A stretch of 64,000 nt of DNA from Beaufortia kweichowensis (GCA_019155185.1 CM032803.1:3470001-3534000), one strand, 5' to 3'; positions 26,859 through 52,807 are shown, counted from the stretch's first letter. Numbers and translations are program-made. Notes: a model not told the origin generated them from the letters alone.

Positions 26859-29655
26859 TCACTGTTTGCCATTGCCATTGATTGGAAGTTTCTTATAGTC
26901 ATCAGACTCCAGGAGGGCTTTGATTTTGGGACGGGCGGACATCTTGTCCACGTAGCTCTTGAGAGCAGGGAAGGCATCCAGACAGGTGGGTGAAAGAACT
27001 TTGTGATTCAACAGAAGATCAAACAGGTTGTAGTCTGCAAATGAGATCTGTCAACAAACATTCAGTTAACAATCTCACAATATATACACAATTAAATTTA
27101 ACAGAGAACTTGACTGGTTATCGGCGTTGTGCTTCTGAAACTGGATGTTATTTAAATGCTTTGAAGACATCACGCTGGATTGAAATAACACAAGGGTATG
27201 TAACTTTTCCTTTATTAAAAGTGATTGTTTTTGTCTTTTCTAGAAAATCTCACCTTATCACCAACCAGGAATCCAGCTTTGTTTTTCGCCAGAAAGGCAT
27301 CAAATTTTGAGAGATGATTGGGCAGATCTTTGATGTATTCTTCCTTCCCAGTCTCCTGCAAATGAAAATCAACACAAGTTAACAAATGTTATGAAAACAA
27401 AAACAGCTTATAATATACACCTCCCGTTCCCCTTTAATGCTAAACAATGACAGGCAAGGTCACCGTGTGAACACATTAATACTACCAATGATACTCATCA
27501 GGTAATCATTTTGGTTGCTTGATGTTTCTAGTATCATCTTTTAGTCATTCTGTGTATTCACTAGATTTAGAAACCCATTTTAAAACCAGGATATAATCGT
27601 AAGAGAACCGTAAACAACGGTAAACAAATCTTTACAAACAAAGATGCATATGTTGTATATTTTATGATGTTGTTACACAAGCAGAAGAATGTAGATGATA
27701 CAGAACAGATTCTCCTTTAACAACCCTAAACAGGTACTCACATATTCCTGGTAGATCAGCTTTAAGTATTTCATGCGTAAATCTTCAACCCCGTCATTCA
27801 TCATGTCAATCAGCGACGCCTCACAGTCATTCTTTCCATAAGCACCTGAATAAGCAGAGACACTTAACATTAATAAGAGTGCAATAGCCATGAGACGGGT
27901 CTGCTTCTGAACACTGTCGCTGTATATGTACTGAATTTAATCAAGAATCTGCTTTTTGACAGTGATAATAATTAAGTTTTTTAACAAGTATAATTAACTA
28001 TGATTAATATTGTAGTTATGTGTATCAATAACACTTGAATGGAGCAGAAAGAGTAGGTAATCTGAATATTTCATGCCTACAGAAAATACTATAGAGAGTA
28101 TACAATTATTGAAAAGATTTTGTTGATTAAAATCAATGACAGGTTTTTTACAGTGATAACCTAAACAAAATGTTATTCAAATGCATTAAAGTGTGAATTA
28201 TTACCATGTTTGCGACCCAGATGCCTCAGCATGGCATTGGACTGAAACAGGACCAGGTTGCCATCCTCAAACTTAGGCAACTGTCCAAAGACCTACAATA
28301 ATAAAAAGCCATTTTTTGAACTTCAGCTACTGGAATAATAAACCTCATTTATACTCTCATTTAAACTATACAAAACCAAAGATTTAAAACATGATAACTC
28401 ACACAGGTGCTCTTCAGATCTCCCTTCATCCACTCCTCAAAGGTCACCAGGTTCTCCTTCAGCGGCACCCCCTGATCCGCCAGCATGATCTTCATGGCAC
28501 CACATCTGCCTGCACAATGCACATGACATGAGGTCAGGAGGCTGTAACCATAGCAACCTCATGTGTGTTCATCACATGATTCAAACTACATGGTAAAACA
28601 CACAGTTTGAAAACCGTTTTGCAGCTGACTGTGATGATAAATGAAATGATAAATATTAATTGCAATGTGTGGACTACAGTCTCCTCACGTCTGATCTGGG
28701 TCAAATGCTTTTATACTAACAGCAGAATGTTATTGTATAACAGAGAGCAGACAGACTGGCTTAGAGATCACACAAACTGCCAAACATGATCACTAAAGCA
28801 AAACACATTGTTCTTAGAACAAAGACTGTATTCATATCAATAAAGAAACATTCAGCATTCATTCATCTATGAGCCATTTAAACTTGATTATGGATCATAA
28901 GCTTTAAATTCTTAGAATAATAAAAATAACTGGAGAAAATATAGAGTAAATCAATTAAATAATGTAGCTAAAGACATGTTTCTACCATCTGCAACAATGC
29001 AAAATGTGAAAATGTTATCGCCAAAATTATATTTTAAAGCTTGTAAATTGCACGTAAATTAAATCAGCTTCACATTCGTTCCGTTCAACTTCTTTTGTTT
29101 GCAGACACATTGCACAATATTTAGCGTCATAACAGAAAACTTTCCAGAGCCTTCTGAGGGTTTATCATGTGACACAAGAAAGAGACTTTTACAAACCTCT
29201 CACAGCGAAGTATGTAAGTGTGTAGGGAGCCACTGTGAAACAAGAAAAAAAACCATCAATGTTACACATCATGAAGGAAGGAAGTGTGATCACAGTATCT
29301 GTCACAGTGAATTACAGTGATTGTAAAAGCATATTTGCATATTAGTTGTTAAAACTTGAGCTCAATCTGCACATCGGTCTTGCATTGCATAACGCGAATT
29401 ATGTATATCAATTATATATATCTTTGTATATCAAAGATTTTTATGCAAAATAGAATAAACCCCGAGGTTACTGAAACTTCTTGAAGATAACTTTAAGTAA
29501 GGCAGCATACTACACAACAATACAATAGTTGCATAAGCAGAGTTACAGTTGTGTTTACATAATGCCGAATATTTTGCAAAGCCTGCAACAACATAACACG
29601 ACGCATGCATATATCTATTATGATTCATGTAAAATGCTTGGAGAAGTTACTTACT
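26859..29655 (-). CDS. gstp1: Pi-class glutathione S-transferase (gstp1)
   Basis: A cytosolic enzyme that conjugates glutathione to electrophiles. Coding exons on the minus strand: 29655 (only the A of the start codon), 29232-29197, 28509-28403, 28292-28205, 27845-27742, 27355-27254, 27047-26859. The total is 208 residues, the usual GSTP length. The protein starts MAPYTLTYFAVRGRCGAMKI with the catalytic tyrosine at position 8. Glutathione-site motifs are visible: GQLPKFEDG, the SNAIL/TRAIL-like FQSNAMLRHLG, and VGDKISFADYNLFDLLL in the C-terminal helical domain. It ends LPINGNGKQ, a strong GSTP signature. The start codon is split between exon 1 (ending CACGA) and exon 2 (starting TGGCTCCC). 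Upstream are a TATA box and an antioxidant response element, so Nrf2-dependent induction is likely, as reported for zebrafish gstp1. The second GSTP gene downstream in plus coordinates is its tandem paralogue. Confidence 0.95.
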
Positions 29656-29723
29656 CGTGTTTGTAAGAATGTGAGCTGGTTTGGTCCGAGTTCAAGTGCA
29701 GCGCAGAAACTCGCTCGCGCCTC

Positions 29724-29731
29724 CTTTTATA
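29724..29731 (-). promoter_or_regulatory. gstp1 TATA box
   Basis: TATAAAAG on the gene strand (plus-strand CTTTTATA), about 70 bases upstream of the exon 1 donor, placing the likely transcription start near 29,695-29,700. Confidence 0.65.
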
Positions 29732-29746
29732 ATCACTCGCTTATCT

Positions 29747-29755
29747 GCTGAGTCA
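29747..29755 (-). promoter_or_regulatory. gstp1 antioxidant response element (ARE/EpRE)
   Basis: TGACTCAGC on the gene strand fits the ARE core TGACnnnGC and overlaps an AP-1/NF-E2-like site. It lies about 20 bases upstream of the TATA box, the expected place for Nrf2-small Maf control of a GSTP gene. Confidence 0.7.
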
Positions 29756-29798
29756 TGCACGCGCTCGCTTTGCACGCGAACTGTGTGATAGACTGCAT

Positions 29799-29862
29799 AC
29801 TACTGCATGCACACTACTGAGAGATCACTTAAACTACTGCATGCACACTACTGAGAGATCAC
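29799..29862. repeat. Two-copy 34-bp tandem repeat upstream of gstp1
   Basis: The 30-bp block at 29,799-29,828 (containing ACTACTGCATGCACACTACT) is repeated exactly at 29,833-29,862, a period of 34. GCATGC palindromes are included. It lies 45 bases upstream of the ARE. Confidence 0.8.
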
Positions 29863-29899
29863 GTATACACTTGCATGCATAATACTGACAGCCGCCTTA

Positions 29900-31263
29900 A
29901 AGCCACATGTGTTGCAGTACTTGCAATATATATTAAATGAAGTGAGTTTGACACTCTGTTCAGCATAAGAACATGTATGCTGGGGACATGATGACTATAT
30001 GTGCTGCATGGTTGGAATGTATGTTATGATCATATCACAGGATGATGAAATCTTGCAGGAAATGTGTATGTGACGACACACACGCTTTCTGTTGCCTACT
30101 CATCATGATATATGCTTTCAGAGATGATAAATGTCATGTGTTCTGCATGTGTTGTTTAATATAACAATAACCCTTTATCATGATGTATGATTATCTAAAA
30201 GTATAAGCTATAATAAGCACTAATAAACAGTTGACTAAGAAACAGATCTTATGCTTTATAAGATGAAGCACAAATGATAAGATAAGAAAACATACATTAA
30301 GACAGTAAATCCAGTCCAATGAACATGTTACAGGTTTTAAATTCACCCGTGAGCAAGTTAAAAACACTTTATTGTTTGTGTGAGGCTTTTTTTATAAAGA
30401 GCAGGAATTTCAGGAAGTTCCTGTGGATATTTGTCTTTCCTTTCTCTTAGTCCAAAAAAAAATATCATTGAGTAGAATGTCATTAGCAAATGAAAACAGC
30501 CTTTTTGACAATAATGAACTCCAGCCTCTCATTCACTCCAGCCATGTGTTAAATTATCTGTTTGACTATCTATGTTCAGGAAACCGGTTTGAACAGTTTT
30601 GCGATGTTGTTTTGTGACGCTAGGAGTGCAGAAAATAATACTTTATTATGATTTTGTTTATATGCTTGGTTAAGAGTTTATGCTTCTCTGTTGAATTTCT
30701 TAGCATCTCTAAGGAGCTTGTTATTTATCTCACCTGGGTAACATCTGTGAGCACCGGAGATTACAGCAGCTATATCACACATAAACAAACCCATATGTGC
30801 TATTGCAGTATTAAAGAGTTTGAGGGTTTGAGTTTGATAAAGTCATGGGTTTGATTTTCACATGAAACAGACATTAAATGCATGACTAAATATACTGTAC
30901 TGTAATTGCACTCTCAGTCATATCAAATGAAAGCTGTACAGTAAGCTTATAAAACTGGTTTATCAGCTTTCAGTGTGCAGGAAATTTACAATTCAACTTC
31001 ATTCTTTTTGTTTCCAACAATGAATTCTGTTTGTATGATTACTGTGGATCCAATTCACTTATTCATGTTCTTCAGTTTCTTTTGTGAATATGTTAGGATT
31101 TAATAAAACAACTTATTATTTAATTTCTCTTCACACTTTCCTTTTTAAAATGGAGTATTATGGATTTGTTTTTTGTTTTTCATTTTAAACCCTTATTTGA
31201 TACATTATAAGTTTTAGTTGAAGTAAACACACACCAGCATCTTTTCAATGCAGAACATAAAAT
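29900..31263. other. Intergenic between the two GSTP genes
   Basis: No exon, transposon or structural RNA is recognised; ordinary A/T-rich sequence. Confidence 0.5.
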
Positions 31264-31269
31264 TTTATT
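31264..31269 (-). terminator. Candidate poly(A) signal of gstp-like gene
   Basis: AATAAA on the gene strand (plus-strand TTTATT), about 150 bases past the stop codon, matching the arrangement in gstp1. Confidence 0.5.
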
Positions 31270-31417
31270 CAGGAATATTTAAAGTTTAAGAAAGTCAGTA
31301 ACAGTGTGCTATTACTATATAAGAGTTTCACCCGTAATAAAACCAGAGGGTCTTTCAGATTAAATGATACAGATTATAGGATTTGTATTTCATTTGACAT
31401 GAGACTGTATGATGTGT

Positions 31418-33318
31418 TTACTGTTTTCCATTTGCATTGATGGGTTTGCTCTTAAAAGCGTCGCTCTGGAGGTATGTCTTCAGGTTGGGTCTGGAACACA
31501 ATTTCTCCAGATAAACTCTCAGCATGGGAAAAGAGTCTAGACATGATGGACAGAGAACCTGATGATACAAGAGGAGCGACAGCAGCAGATAGTCTGCAAA
31601 TGAGATCTGTGGATAAAGAAACATCAAATGTTAACACTTTTCACTGTTACAACTGACACACAAAAGTGTGTCAAAGTGTGTGACGTTGTGAGTTGCACGC
31701 TTGCATACTGAATTACCTGTGAACCGACAAGAAATCCTCCTTTGTTGCTGCTGAGGATTTTTTCATAGCGCCCGAGAATTTCAGGTAGTTCCTGGAGATA
31801 TTTCTCTTTTCCAGTCTCCTGACAGACACACAGTTTGCTTGAGTATTATGTAACAGCAGTTATATAATGTAGTCACACATTGTCTTGTGTCGTTAGCAGG
31901 AAAACACACGTTTATTTTAATGGATTAACTTACATATTCCTGATAAATGAGCTTCATGTATTTTGTCAGAAGATCTACCAGAGAATCATCCATCATGTCA
32001 ATCAAAGCTGCGTCTTTTTCATTTTGGCCATAAACCCCTGCAGCACATAAACCACGTTTATGATCATTTGGGTTAGAATCTGATTTGCCTATATGTTTTT
32101 TACTTCAACAGACAAAAAACAGATGAGAAAAGAAAAGTCAACAGATTTCAGATGACATAATTTCTCTTATTCACCTAGTTTGCGTGCCAGATATCGGCGG
32201 ATTGCATTAGTCTGGTACAAAGTCAGATCTCCATCCTGCAGTTTAGGCAGCTGGCCAAAAAGCTGTTTCAACAGCACACACACCAACAGGAAAAGAGAAA
32301 AACAGAAAGATTTCCATCAGTTTGCTTTGTGTGTTTCTGTAAAAGTTTATGTACACATTTGACAGATTTAATCTGTTTACTGTGTAATGCAAAACAACAT
32401 TCATAATAAAACACATTTTGTTTTGTAATGTTTTTTCATTTAAATATCAGAAATATTAGTTTTTATATAGACATTGAGCAGTATTGGCTCAGCCAGTGGC
32501 ATGAGTTTAAGGCGGGACTATCTGTTTGACTGACCAACAGAAGATCAGAAATCAGTCATTCCAGTTCAGTTTGGTGACACGAGTACAACAGAAATGACAC
32601 ATTACACCTTATATGCCAATAATCATATCTCCTGATAGTCATTTCTCCTGGGTAACAGCGCTGATTACAAAACATTACTCTCATTTACTAACCCAGTGTA
32701 AACAAACTAATAGTTCACCTTAAAGAATTTCACTTAAATAGGTCTAAAGATCAAAGATTTACAGTCTTTTCATTTATTTAAATGTTACAGTCTTGTAATG
32801 AATCATCAGCTCTTATCTCCGAGTTGTTGGTTAACTTACACAGGTTTGTTTCACACTGGGCCACGTCTGACCGGTTACGGCGATATCTTCCCATTCTTTA
32901 CCCTGATCCTTCAGCATCAGCCGTATAGATTCTGCTCGACCTGCCGTAACACAACATCAGACGCTGATGAAATGTGATCTCACACTTCTCCAGACAAACG
33001 CTCATATTTCACACTTACAGCATTCACATGTGTTATACTGAATCAAGAGAACTTTGCAGGTGCAACTTAAGAAATCAGTGAAACCCAGCAGATGGATAAA
33101 GATGCATTGTCACATAACATGACATATTTTTAAAGATCACTCGTGCAAGTAATAACAGATGTGAATGGGAATTATTCATACGCACCTTTTGTAGGGAAAT
33201 ACCACAACTTGAGTGAAGTCACTAAAGCAGAACATGATCATCAGCTTGATAATCAAACACAACTTTACCAAAGATTCAGATTTGTGCATTAACAACTGAA
33301 ACATATCATGTACTTACT
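31418..33318 (-). CDS. Diverged pi-class glutathione S-transferase, tandem paralogue of gstp1
   Basis: Same exon design as gstp1: 33318 (A of the start codon), 33221-33186, 32940-32840, 32262-32175, 32037-31934, 31818-31717, 31606-31418, giving 206 residues. Four internal exon lengths and the last one match gstp1 exactly (36, 88, 104, 102, 189); only exon 3 is shorter (101 against 107). The protein begins MTSLKLWYFPTKGRAESI, keeping the catalytic Tyr8 and the following Arg, and ends KPINANGKQ. Motifs LFGQLPKLQDGDLTLYQ and ISFADYLLLSLLLYHQ are clear. The glutathione-contacting Ser of the QSNA motif is Thr here (YQTNAI), and the N-terminal domain is well diverged, so substrate range may differ. 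Junctions are GT-AG and no stop interrupts the frame, so it looks functional. I cannot assign an exact fish gstp number. Confidence 0.9.
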
Positions 33319-33404
33319 CTTGATTCTGGCGGCTATCGGTCTAAATTACAAACGCTCGAGTCGAGGAGAACTTGCGAGTGCTGTGCAAATTCTATCTTTA
33401 TCTG

Positions 33405-33413
33405 CTTTTAATA
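33405..33413 (-). promoter_or_regulatory. TATA-like element of gstp-like gene
   Basis: TATTAAAAG on the gene strand, about 90 bases upstream of the exon 1 donor, in the same relative position as the gstp1 TATA box. It is non-canonical. Confidence 0.35.
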
Positions 33414-33438
33414 CATTTTAAGATGTTCTTGGTCATTG

Positions 33439-33447
33439 TGACTTAGC
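33439..33447 (+). promoter_or_regulatory. ARE-like site upstream of gstp-like gene
   Basis: TGACTTAGC on the plus strand fits the ARE core TGACnnnGC within GTGACTTAGCAC. It lies about 26 bases upstream of the TATA-like element but in opposite orientation to the gstp1 ARE relative to transcription. Confidence 0.5.
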
Positions 33448-33449
33448 AC

Positions 33450-34240
33450 GTTTCAATTGTGGAAACATGGACCAATCCAGTTCATGTAAAACATATGTAA
33501 ATATGTCTTGTTTGACACTAATGGCTTTCCACCCAAATCGATCTATAGAAGTGTGTTTGCTCATGTTACGTAAGAACCTGTTCATCCTGTGCTGCTTTCA
33601 CACTGTAGGTGGATTGCTAATCCGTGCACTATAGTTACCATAATAAATCATAAATAAATGAAAGCAGAAACACAATCAGTCTAGTGTGACACTCAGAGTC
33701 TATTTTGATCCTGTAAAAATACTGTAACTTTATCATTTATTGGTATCAAACATTAAAATAAGTTCTGATCATACAAGTTGAACCATAAAATCCAGCTCTT
33801 CACGTCCAGATTTAGAAAGCATAGAAGCTTCGTTCAGATATTATCTGCAAAGATCTGAACTTTATCAAAAGTGTTTCACACAACTGCACCTTTTGTGCAA
33901 ATAATACAGATTTGTGTTATCTACCACAGCTCTTGTTAAACCATTTAATGCCTGATGTTTCCTTAAAATCACCTTGAGAGATCTTTGACCCTGACATTGT
34001 GTGCATTTTATGGCAACATAAATTCATACATAAATAACTGCTGAATAAGGTACAGCTCAAAGTACTTTTGGAATATCTGCTATTATCTTATATCAGAGCG
34101 GTGGACGTGCAGCTCTCTCACACCACACAATTTTTTTTTAATTTTGTGGTTTAATATTTATTGCATTTGAGGCTTAATACTGATTATTTGTTGGAAACTT
34201 GGGGCAGAACTACACAGATCATTAATGACAAGTACTGACT
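33450..34240. other. Intergenic, nothing recognised
   Basis: A/T-rich sequence between the gstp-like promoter and the tRNA duplication; no exon or repeat family is recognised. Confidence 0.5.
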
Positions 34241-34944
34241 TTGTTTTGTTTAAGAAAGAAACACAGATGGATCTGTAAATATGTGAATAGTGAGTTTAAA
34301 CTCACAACACTAGACCTTTTTATGTTTAGTAAAAAATAAATGCCTCATCATGATGAAAATACAGTCAGTGGTTTACAGGACACACCCACTATTTAAATGA
34401 TCATAGAAAGTGTCTGAACATGTAAAATCTTGTTTTCTTTTCTATAGTAGCCTACAGGTAATAAAATTACACAAGCTGCATTCAACACTGACATGATAAT
34501 CTTACTGTACTCATGAAATATTAACAGCAAACTGTTTAAAACTCGTCTCACCTGCAAGTCATACACTATTTAAAAGTCTTTTTCGCGTTCTATTCCACAG
34601 CAAGTTAATTTAAAAGTGTCTAACAACATCACCTATATATATTATGAGGAACCAGCAAAAAAAACTTAACAAAGTTCTGTAACATTATACTGTGGGTAAA
34701 GTAGGCTTTGTTATCTGAACTCATGGTTTAAGCTGGTTTCTATGACATCTTTGTGATAATACAAACAGAAAGAAGTGAATGACTGGGTGTGTTCTTAATA
34801 TATACTACACAAGATACACATGCCAACAAAACAGAAAGTAATACAGTTTAAACAAACACAGATTGTGAGTTGTGTAATACTACCCTATCGACCTCGGAGT
34901 TTAGTGACGCAACGTTAGAAAATAATTTGACGATCGAAAAGTGT

Positions 34945-35027
34945 TGTCAGAAGTGGGATTCGAACCCACGCCTCCAGGGGAGACTACGACCTGAACGTAG
35001 CGCCTTAGACCGCTCGGCCATCCTGAC
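34945..35027 (-). tRNA. tRNA-Leu(CAG), copy 1
   Basis: An 83-nt intronless tRNA on the minus strand. The acceptor stem GTCAGGA pairs with TTCTGAC and ends in discriminator A (CCA is not encoded, as in eukaryotes). The anticodon loop TTCAGGT with anticodon CAG (34,991-34,993) sits on a CTACG/CGTAG stem. There is a long leucine-type variable arm, and the T-loop GGTTCGAATCC doubles as the Pol III B box. A run of four T on the gene strand (plus-strand 34,937-34,940) follows four bases past the 3' end as terminator. It decodes CUG leucine codons. Confidence 0.95.
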
Positions 35028-36030
35028 TGTGAGCCACTGCGCTTGCGCAACTGCACCAGTGTCACACAACAAAAATAACGCTAACAAAGACATCATATAA
35101 AATATAATAATACAACATATAAAATAATATATTGCTGCTTTTGATACTTTTTTCTATAATCTTTTTTTTACAAAATATCTTTGTATTATTCTTTTTGTTT
35201 GAGAAAGAAACACAGATGGATCTGTAAATATGTCAACAATGGGTTTAGACTCACAACACTAGTTTTTTATGTTTAGTAAAGAAGAAATGCCTCATCATGA
35301 TGAAATCACGATACAGTCTGTCATTTACAGGACACTAACCAACGTCTCTCAGAAAGCGTCTGTACATGTAAAAGCTTCTTTTCTTTTCTATAGTAGCCTA
35401 CAGTTAATAACAACAAGTTCACATTACACAAGCTGCATTCAACACTGACATGATCACCTTACTGTACTCATTAAATATTAACAGCAAACTGTTGAACATC
35501 TTTAAACTCACTTCACCTGCAAGTCATACAGTATTTAAAGTCTGTGTAATATTCTGTGCTTTATCATTCTACAGCCAACATTACCAAACGTTAAACTTTT
35601 TTCCTGCAGGAATGATAAGCAAAGATCTAACAAAAGAAGTGAAGACAATAAATACTTATTTACCAATATAAACTGGACACATCAGAATTCACAGTCAATA
35701 TATGTTCAGCAAGTTCATTTAAAAGTGTCTAACAACATCACCTAAATATATTATGACGAACCAGCAGAAAAAAAACTTCTGTAACATTATACTGTGGGTA
35801 AAGTAGGCTTGTCTGAACGCTGTTTCAGTTGGTTTCTATGACATCTTTGTGACATGATAATACAAAAAGAAAAGAAGTGAATGACTGTGTGTGTTATTAT
35901 ACTAAATAAGCTACACATACCAACAAAACAGGAAGTAATACAGTATAAAGAGATGCAGATTGTGAGTTGTGTAATACTCCCTATCGCCCTCTGTCGGAGT
36001 TTAGTGACGCATCCGACGATCGAAAAGTGT

Positions 36031-36113
36031 TGTCAGAAGTGGGATTCGAACCCACGCCTCCAGGGGAGACTACGACCTGAACGTAGCGCCTTAGACCGCT
36101 CGGCCATCCTGAC
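36031..36113 (-). tRNA. tRNA-Leu(CAG), copy 2
   Basis: Identical over all 83 nt to copy 1, with anticodon CAG at 36,077-36,079 and a T4 terminator (plus-strand AAAA at 36,023-36,026). The 5' flank (gene strand) is also nearly identical to copy 1. Part of the approximately 1-kb tandem duplication. Confidence 0.95.
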
Positions 36114-37380
36114 TGTGAGCGACTGCGCTTGCGCAACTGCACCAGTGTCACACAACTAAATATAATAATAACAAAGATATCATATAAAATATAATAATAC
36201 AACATATAAAATCATATTTTGAAATAATATTTGATCATGTTTTCTAAATAAATTTTCTTTTCTTTTTTTTACGTTGTATTAAATCTTTGTATTATTCTAT
36301 GCAACGTGACGAACGATGACAGACAAACGCGACAACTGAGAGCATCGGTCAAGCACGCCATAATAAAAGTCATTATAAAGCACGTTTACTAATAAATAAA
36401 TAATAAATTTGTGTATAAATCGTCAGATTTCACTGAATATATTATGAATCTCTCAGTCTGGTCAAGCTTATGTTCAGCTGGTCTACGAGTCTAGACCAAT
36501 AAAACCAATAAAGACCCTGCAAATCTACTTTAACTGGTCTAAGATTATTAAGATTATATTTTAAATGTGTCCATATTTATTTTAAATTTACCATTTATTT
36601 ATTTTTAAATTTATTTGTATTAAATTCCTGCTTCATTTAGGTGTATAAAAATATCTGCTATGAGAACTGTTCTGCAAATAGATTAAAACACTGACTTTGA
36701 TGATCATTTTACAGTTATATGTCAAGCAACAGTTAACAGTATGAATAAACACGTTATTGCGTTTGAAGAGTATAAACAACAGCAGCTGATCCCATCAGAA
36801 ATTCTCATGTGAATAACACACCCGTCTCAACAAAATTTGTGTGTATTTCAAACTTTACACACTGAACTTCACACACTTCTCAAAGCCTAACCTTTCTGCA
36901 AAAGGCATGTGACACGATGAGGTCAGGAGGGGTGTAGTGACGTCTATGAGTTAACCCTTCTCTATTACTTCTTTAGACAAATGTCACATTATGATGTGTT
37001 GACTAAAAGCAAAGCATTTATTCAACTGTAAATAGAGTTGTATTGTCTTCAGCCCTATTATATAACATATAACATCACAACTGAAGCACAAGACATCTTC
37101 AGATCATCCTCTACTGCATCTCCTGAGGATCAGGCCTTGACCACATGACTAATGTAATACAAACACAACACATAAGAAAAGAAGTAAAACATACTCACTA
37201 AAGTCTGGCGTGGATTAGATCTGCTTTGGTTAAGACCGTCTGTGCCAGATAAATCTGCTTTAGTTTGCTCATAACAAAATGAATGACAACATACTGATTT
37301 TCATGAATATATTTTATATAGAAAACAGTTTGAAAACTTCAGTTGTAAAGCTTCAGTGATTTAACACTACGGTAATATTC

Positions 37381-37404
37381 ATATATATATATATATATAT
37401 ATAT
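37381..37404. repeat. (AT)n microsatellite
   Basis: A 24-bp alternating AT run. Confidence 0.9.
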
Positions 37405-37738
37405 TCATGTCATATTGACATGTCTTAGGTTTATCTCTAAAATTGATTAACTTTATGAAATGCATAGCTTAACATCTAATACAATCAAGAGGAAATGCAA
37501 GCAAAAACAATGCTGACAGAAATCTGTGTTTTCCCACTGTATTTAAGGGAAAATCTGTTATTCTACATACACACTGACTTACTCTTAACTATTTACAGTA
37601 CTGTGTCTATCAAGAAATGATAGACAAAATGTCTTTAATTTATTTAAACATACATAGTTTATCAATATAATCTTAAGCGAATAATACAGTATTGCACTTG
37701 GTGAAATAAACAGCGCCCTCTATTGACCACAATATCGC

Positions 37739-37771
37739 ACACACACACACACACACACGCACACACGCACA
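37739..37771. repeat. (CA)n microsatellite, imperfect
   Basis: CA repeats with CG/CA interruptions, about 33 bp. Confidence 0.85.
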
Positions 37772-38341
37772 CAGAACAACACTAATCCTCATGTTCTCAT
37801 CTTTAAACTATAGACTTGAAATATTTTATAAATTAATGTATGTGCTCAGTGACAAAACTACATTCAGACAAAACTGGCAAATCAGTGACCTTATACAACA
37901 CAAAACAACACAAGTTGTGTGACACAAGTGACACAACTGCAACAACTTTAACCAAAAATACTTCACCAACAACCAAAAAATCATTCAGACGGGATGTAAA
38001 AAAGTAAATAAAACATTGAGTTCAAACTTAATTCAGATTCAGTGAACAATTTCTGAATATTTATCAAGAATATTAAACATCTAATAAACTCATTCATTCA
38101 TTAACTGATGTGATGGTTGTGTTTTGTATCATGATAACAGTGAGATTTTGTTTACCCTGCATAGATTTGTGCTAGAGGTCCTTAAACATTTACTCATTAT
38201 TATAGGTTTTGAAATCTTGTATTATATCTACAACAGCAAAGTATTTACATTTGCACTTTCATTAACAGAGATGGGCAAGAAATGTGTTTATAATGAATGA
38301 TGTAACTTATACAGTATCCCTGCTGTCTGATTGTGATGTAT

Positions 38342-38347
38342 TTTATT
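38342..38347 (-). terminator. Candidate trpc3 poly(A) signal
   Basis: AATAAA on the gene strand (plus-strand TTTATT), about 390 bases past the trpc3 stop. Other sites farther away are possible. Confidence 0.3.
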
Positions 38348-38735
38348 TGAACTAGTTTAGCTAGATGTAATTGATTAAAGATATGCTATACAAAGCAATT
38401 CTAAAAATGTTCGCATTTGTAGTCTTGCTATATAAATAAAAATGGTGATATTTAACATAAATATTTCTGACAAAAACCATATTTGGGATGTGGACAGATT
38501 AAGTAAACAGTTATCCGATAGAGTAAAGAAACTTGAGAAACTTAAAGTTGATGTAAAATCTTAAAGGTGAGGTCTTTAGCGCAAACACTCTCATCTATCC
38601 CGTCTTTCATTTTTCACCTAAACACAAACTCACATTATTGGTTGATACAGAAGACGATGCACAGTGTCGACACTCTTCAGAAGTAAATCTGTCCATGGCT
38701 TTTAATCATTTCTTTGCATGAGTGAGTGATGTAAG

Positions 38736-52704
<13,969 letters not shown>

Positions 52705-52807
52705 ACAGACAGCGTCTGTCAGAACTGCTCCAGGACTCCAGTGATGCTCACTGCAGGTGATGCGGAGACTCCAACATCAGCATCACTAGAGTGTGATGAG
52801 AGGAGCT

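Larger units (their letters stand above)
34240..36298. repeat. Tandem duplication of about 1 kb carrying tRNA-Leu
   Basis: Unit 1 (about 34,240-35,195) and unit 2 (about 35,195-36,298) share a series of collinear blocks. These include the block starting ACACAGATGGATCTGTAAAT (34,261 and 35,211), ATGCCTCATCATGATGAAA, the tRNA-Leu gene with its flanks, and a terminal block ending ATCTTTGTATTATTCT. The offset grows from about 950 to about 1,085 bp because of indels. Boundaries are approximate. The tRNA portion is identical while the flanks have diverged. Confidence 0.75.
36299..38341. other. Intergenic between tRNA pair and trpc3
   Basis: No gene is recognised. It contains an (AT)n run at 37,381-37,404 and a (CA)n run at about 37,739-37,771. 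The right edge may include the trpc3 3' UTR. Confidence 0.5.

Noticed and set aside
31418..33318. Gstp-like gene as a pseudogene
   Set aside because: All splice sites are GT-AG, the frame is intact, the catalytic Tyr is kept and a poly(A) signal and promoter elements are present.
34870..36205. Protein-coding frames overlapping the tRNA-Leu copies
   Set aside because: Their shared peptide (for example KCCQKWDSNPRLQG) is the antisense translation of the tRNA genes.
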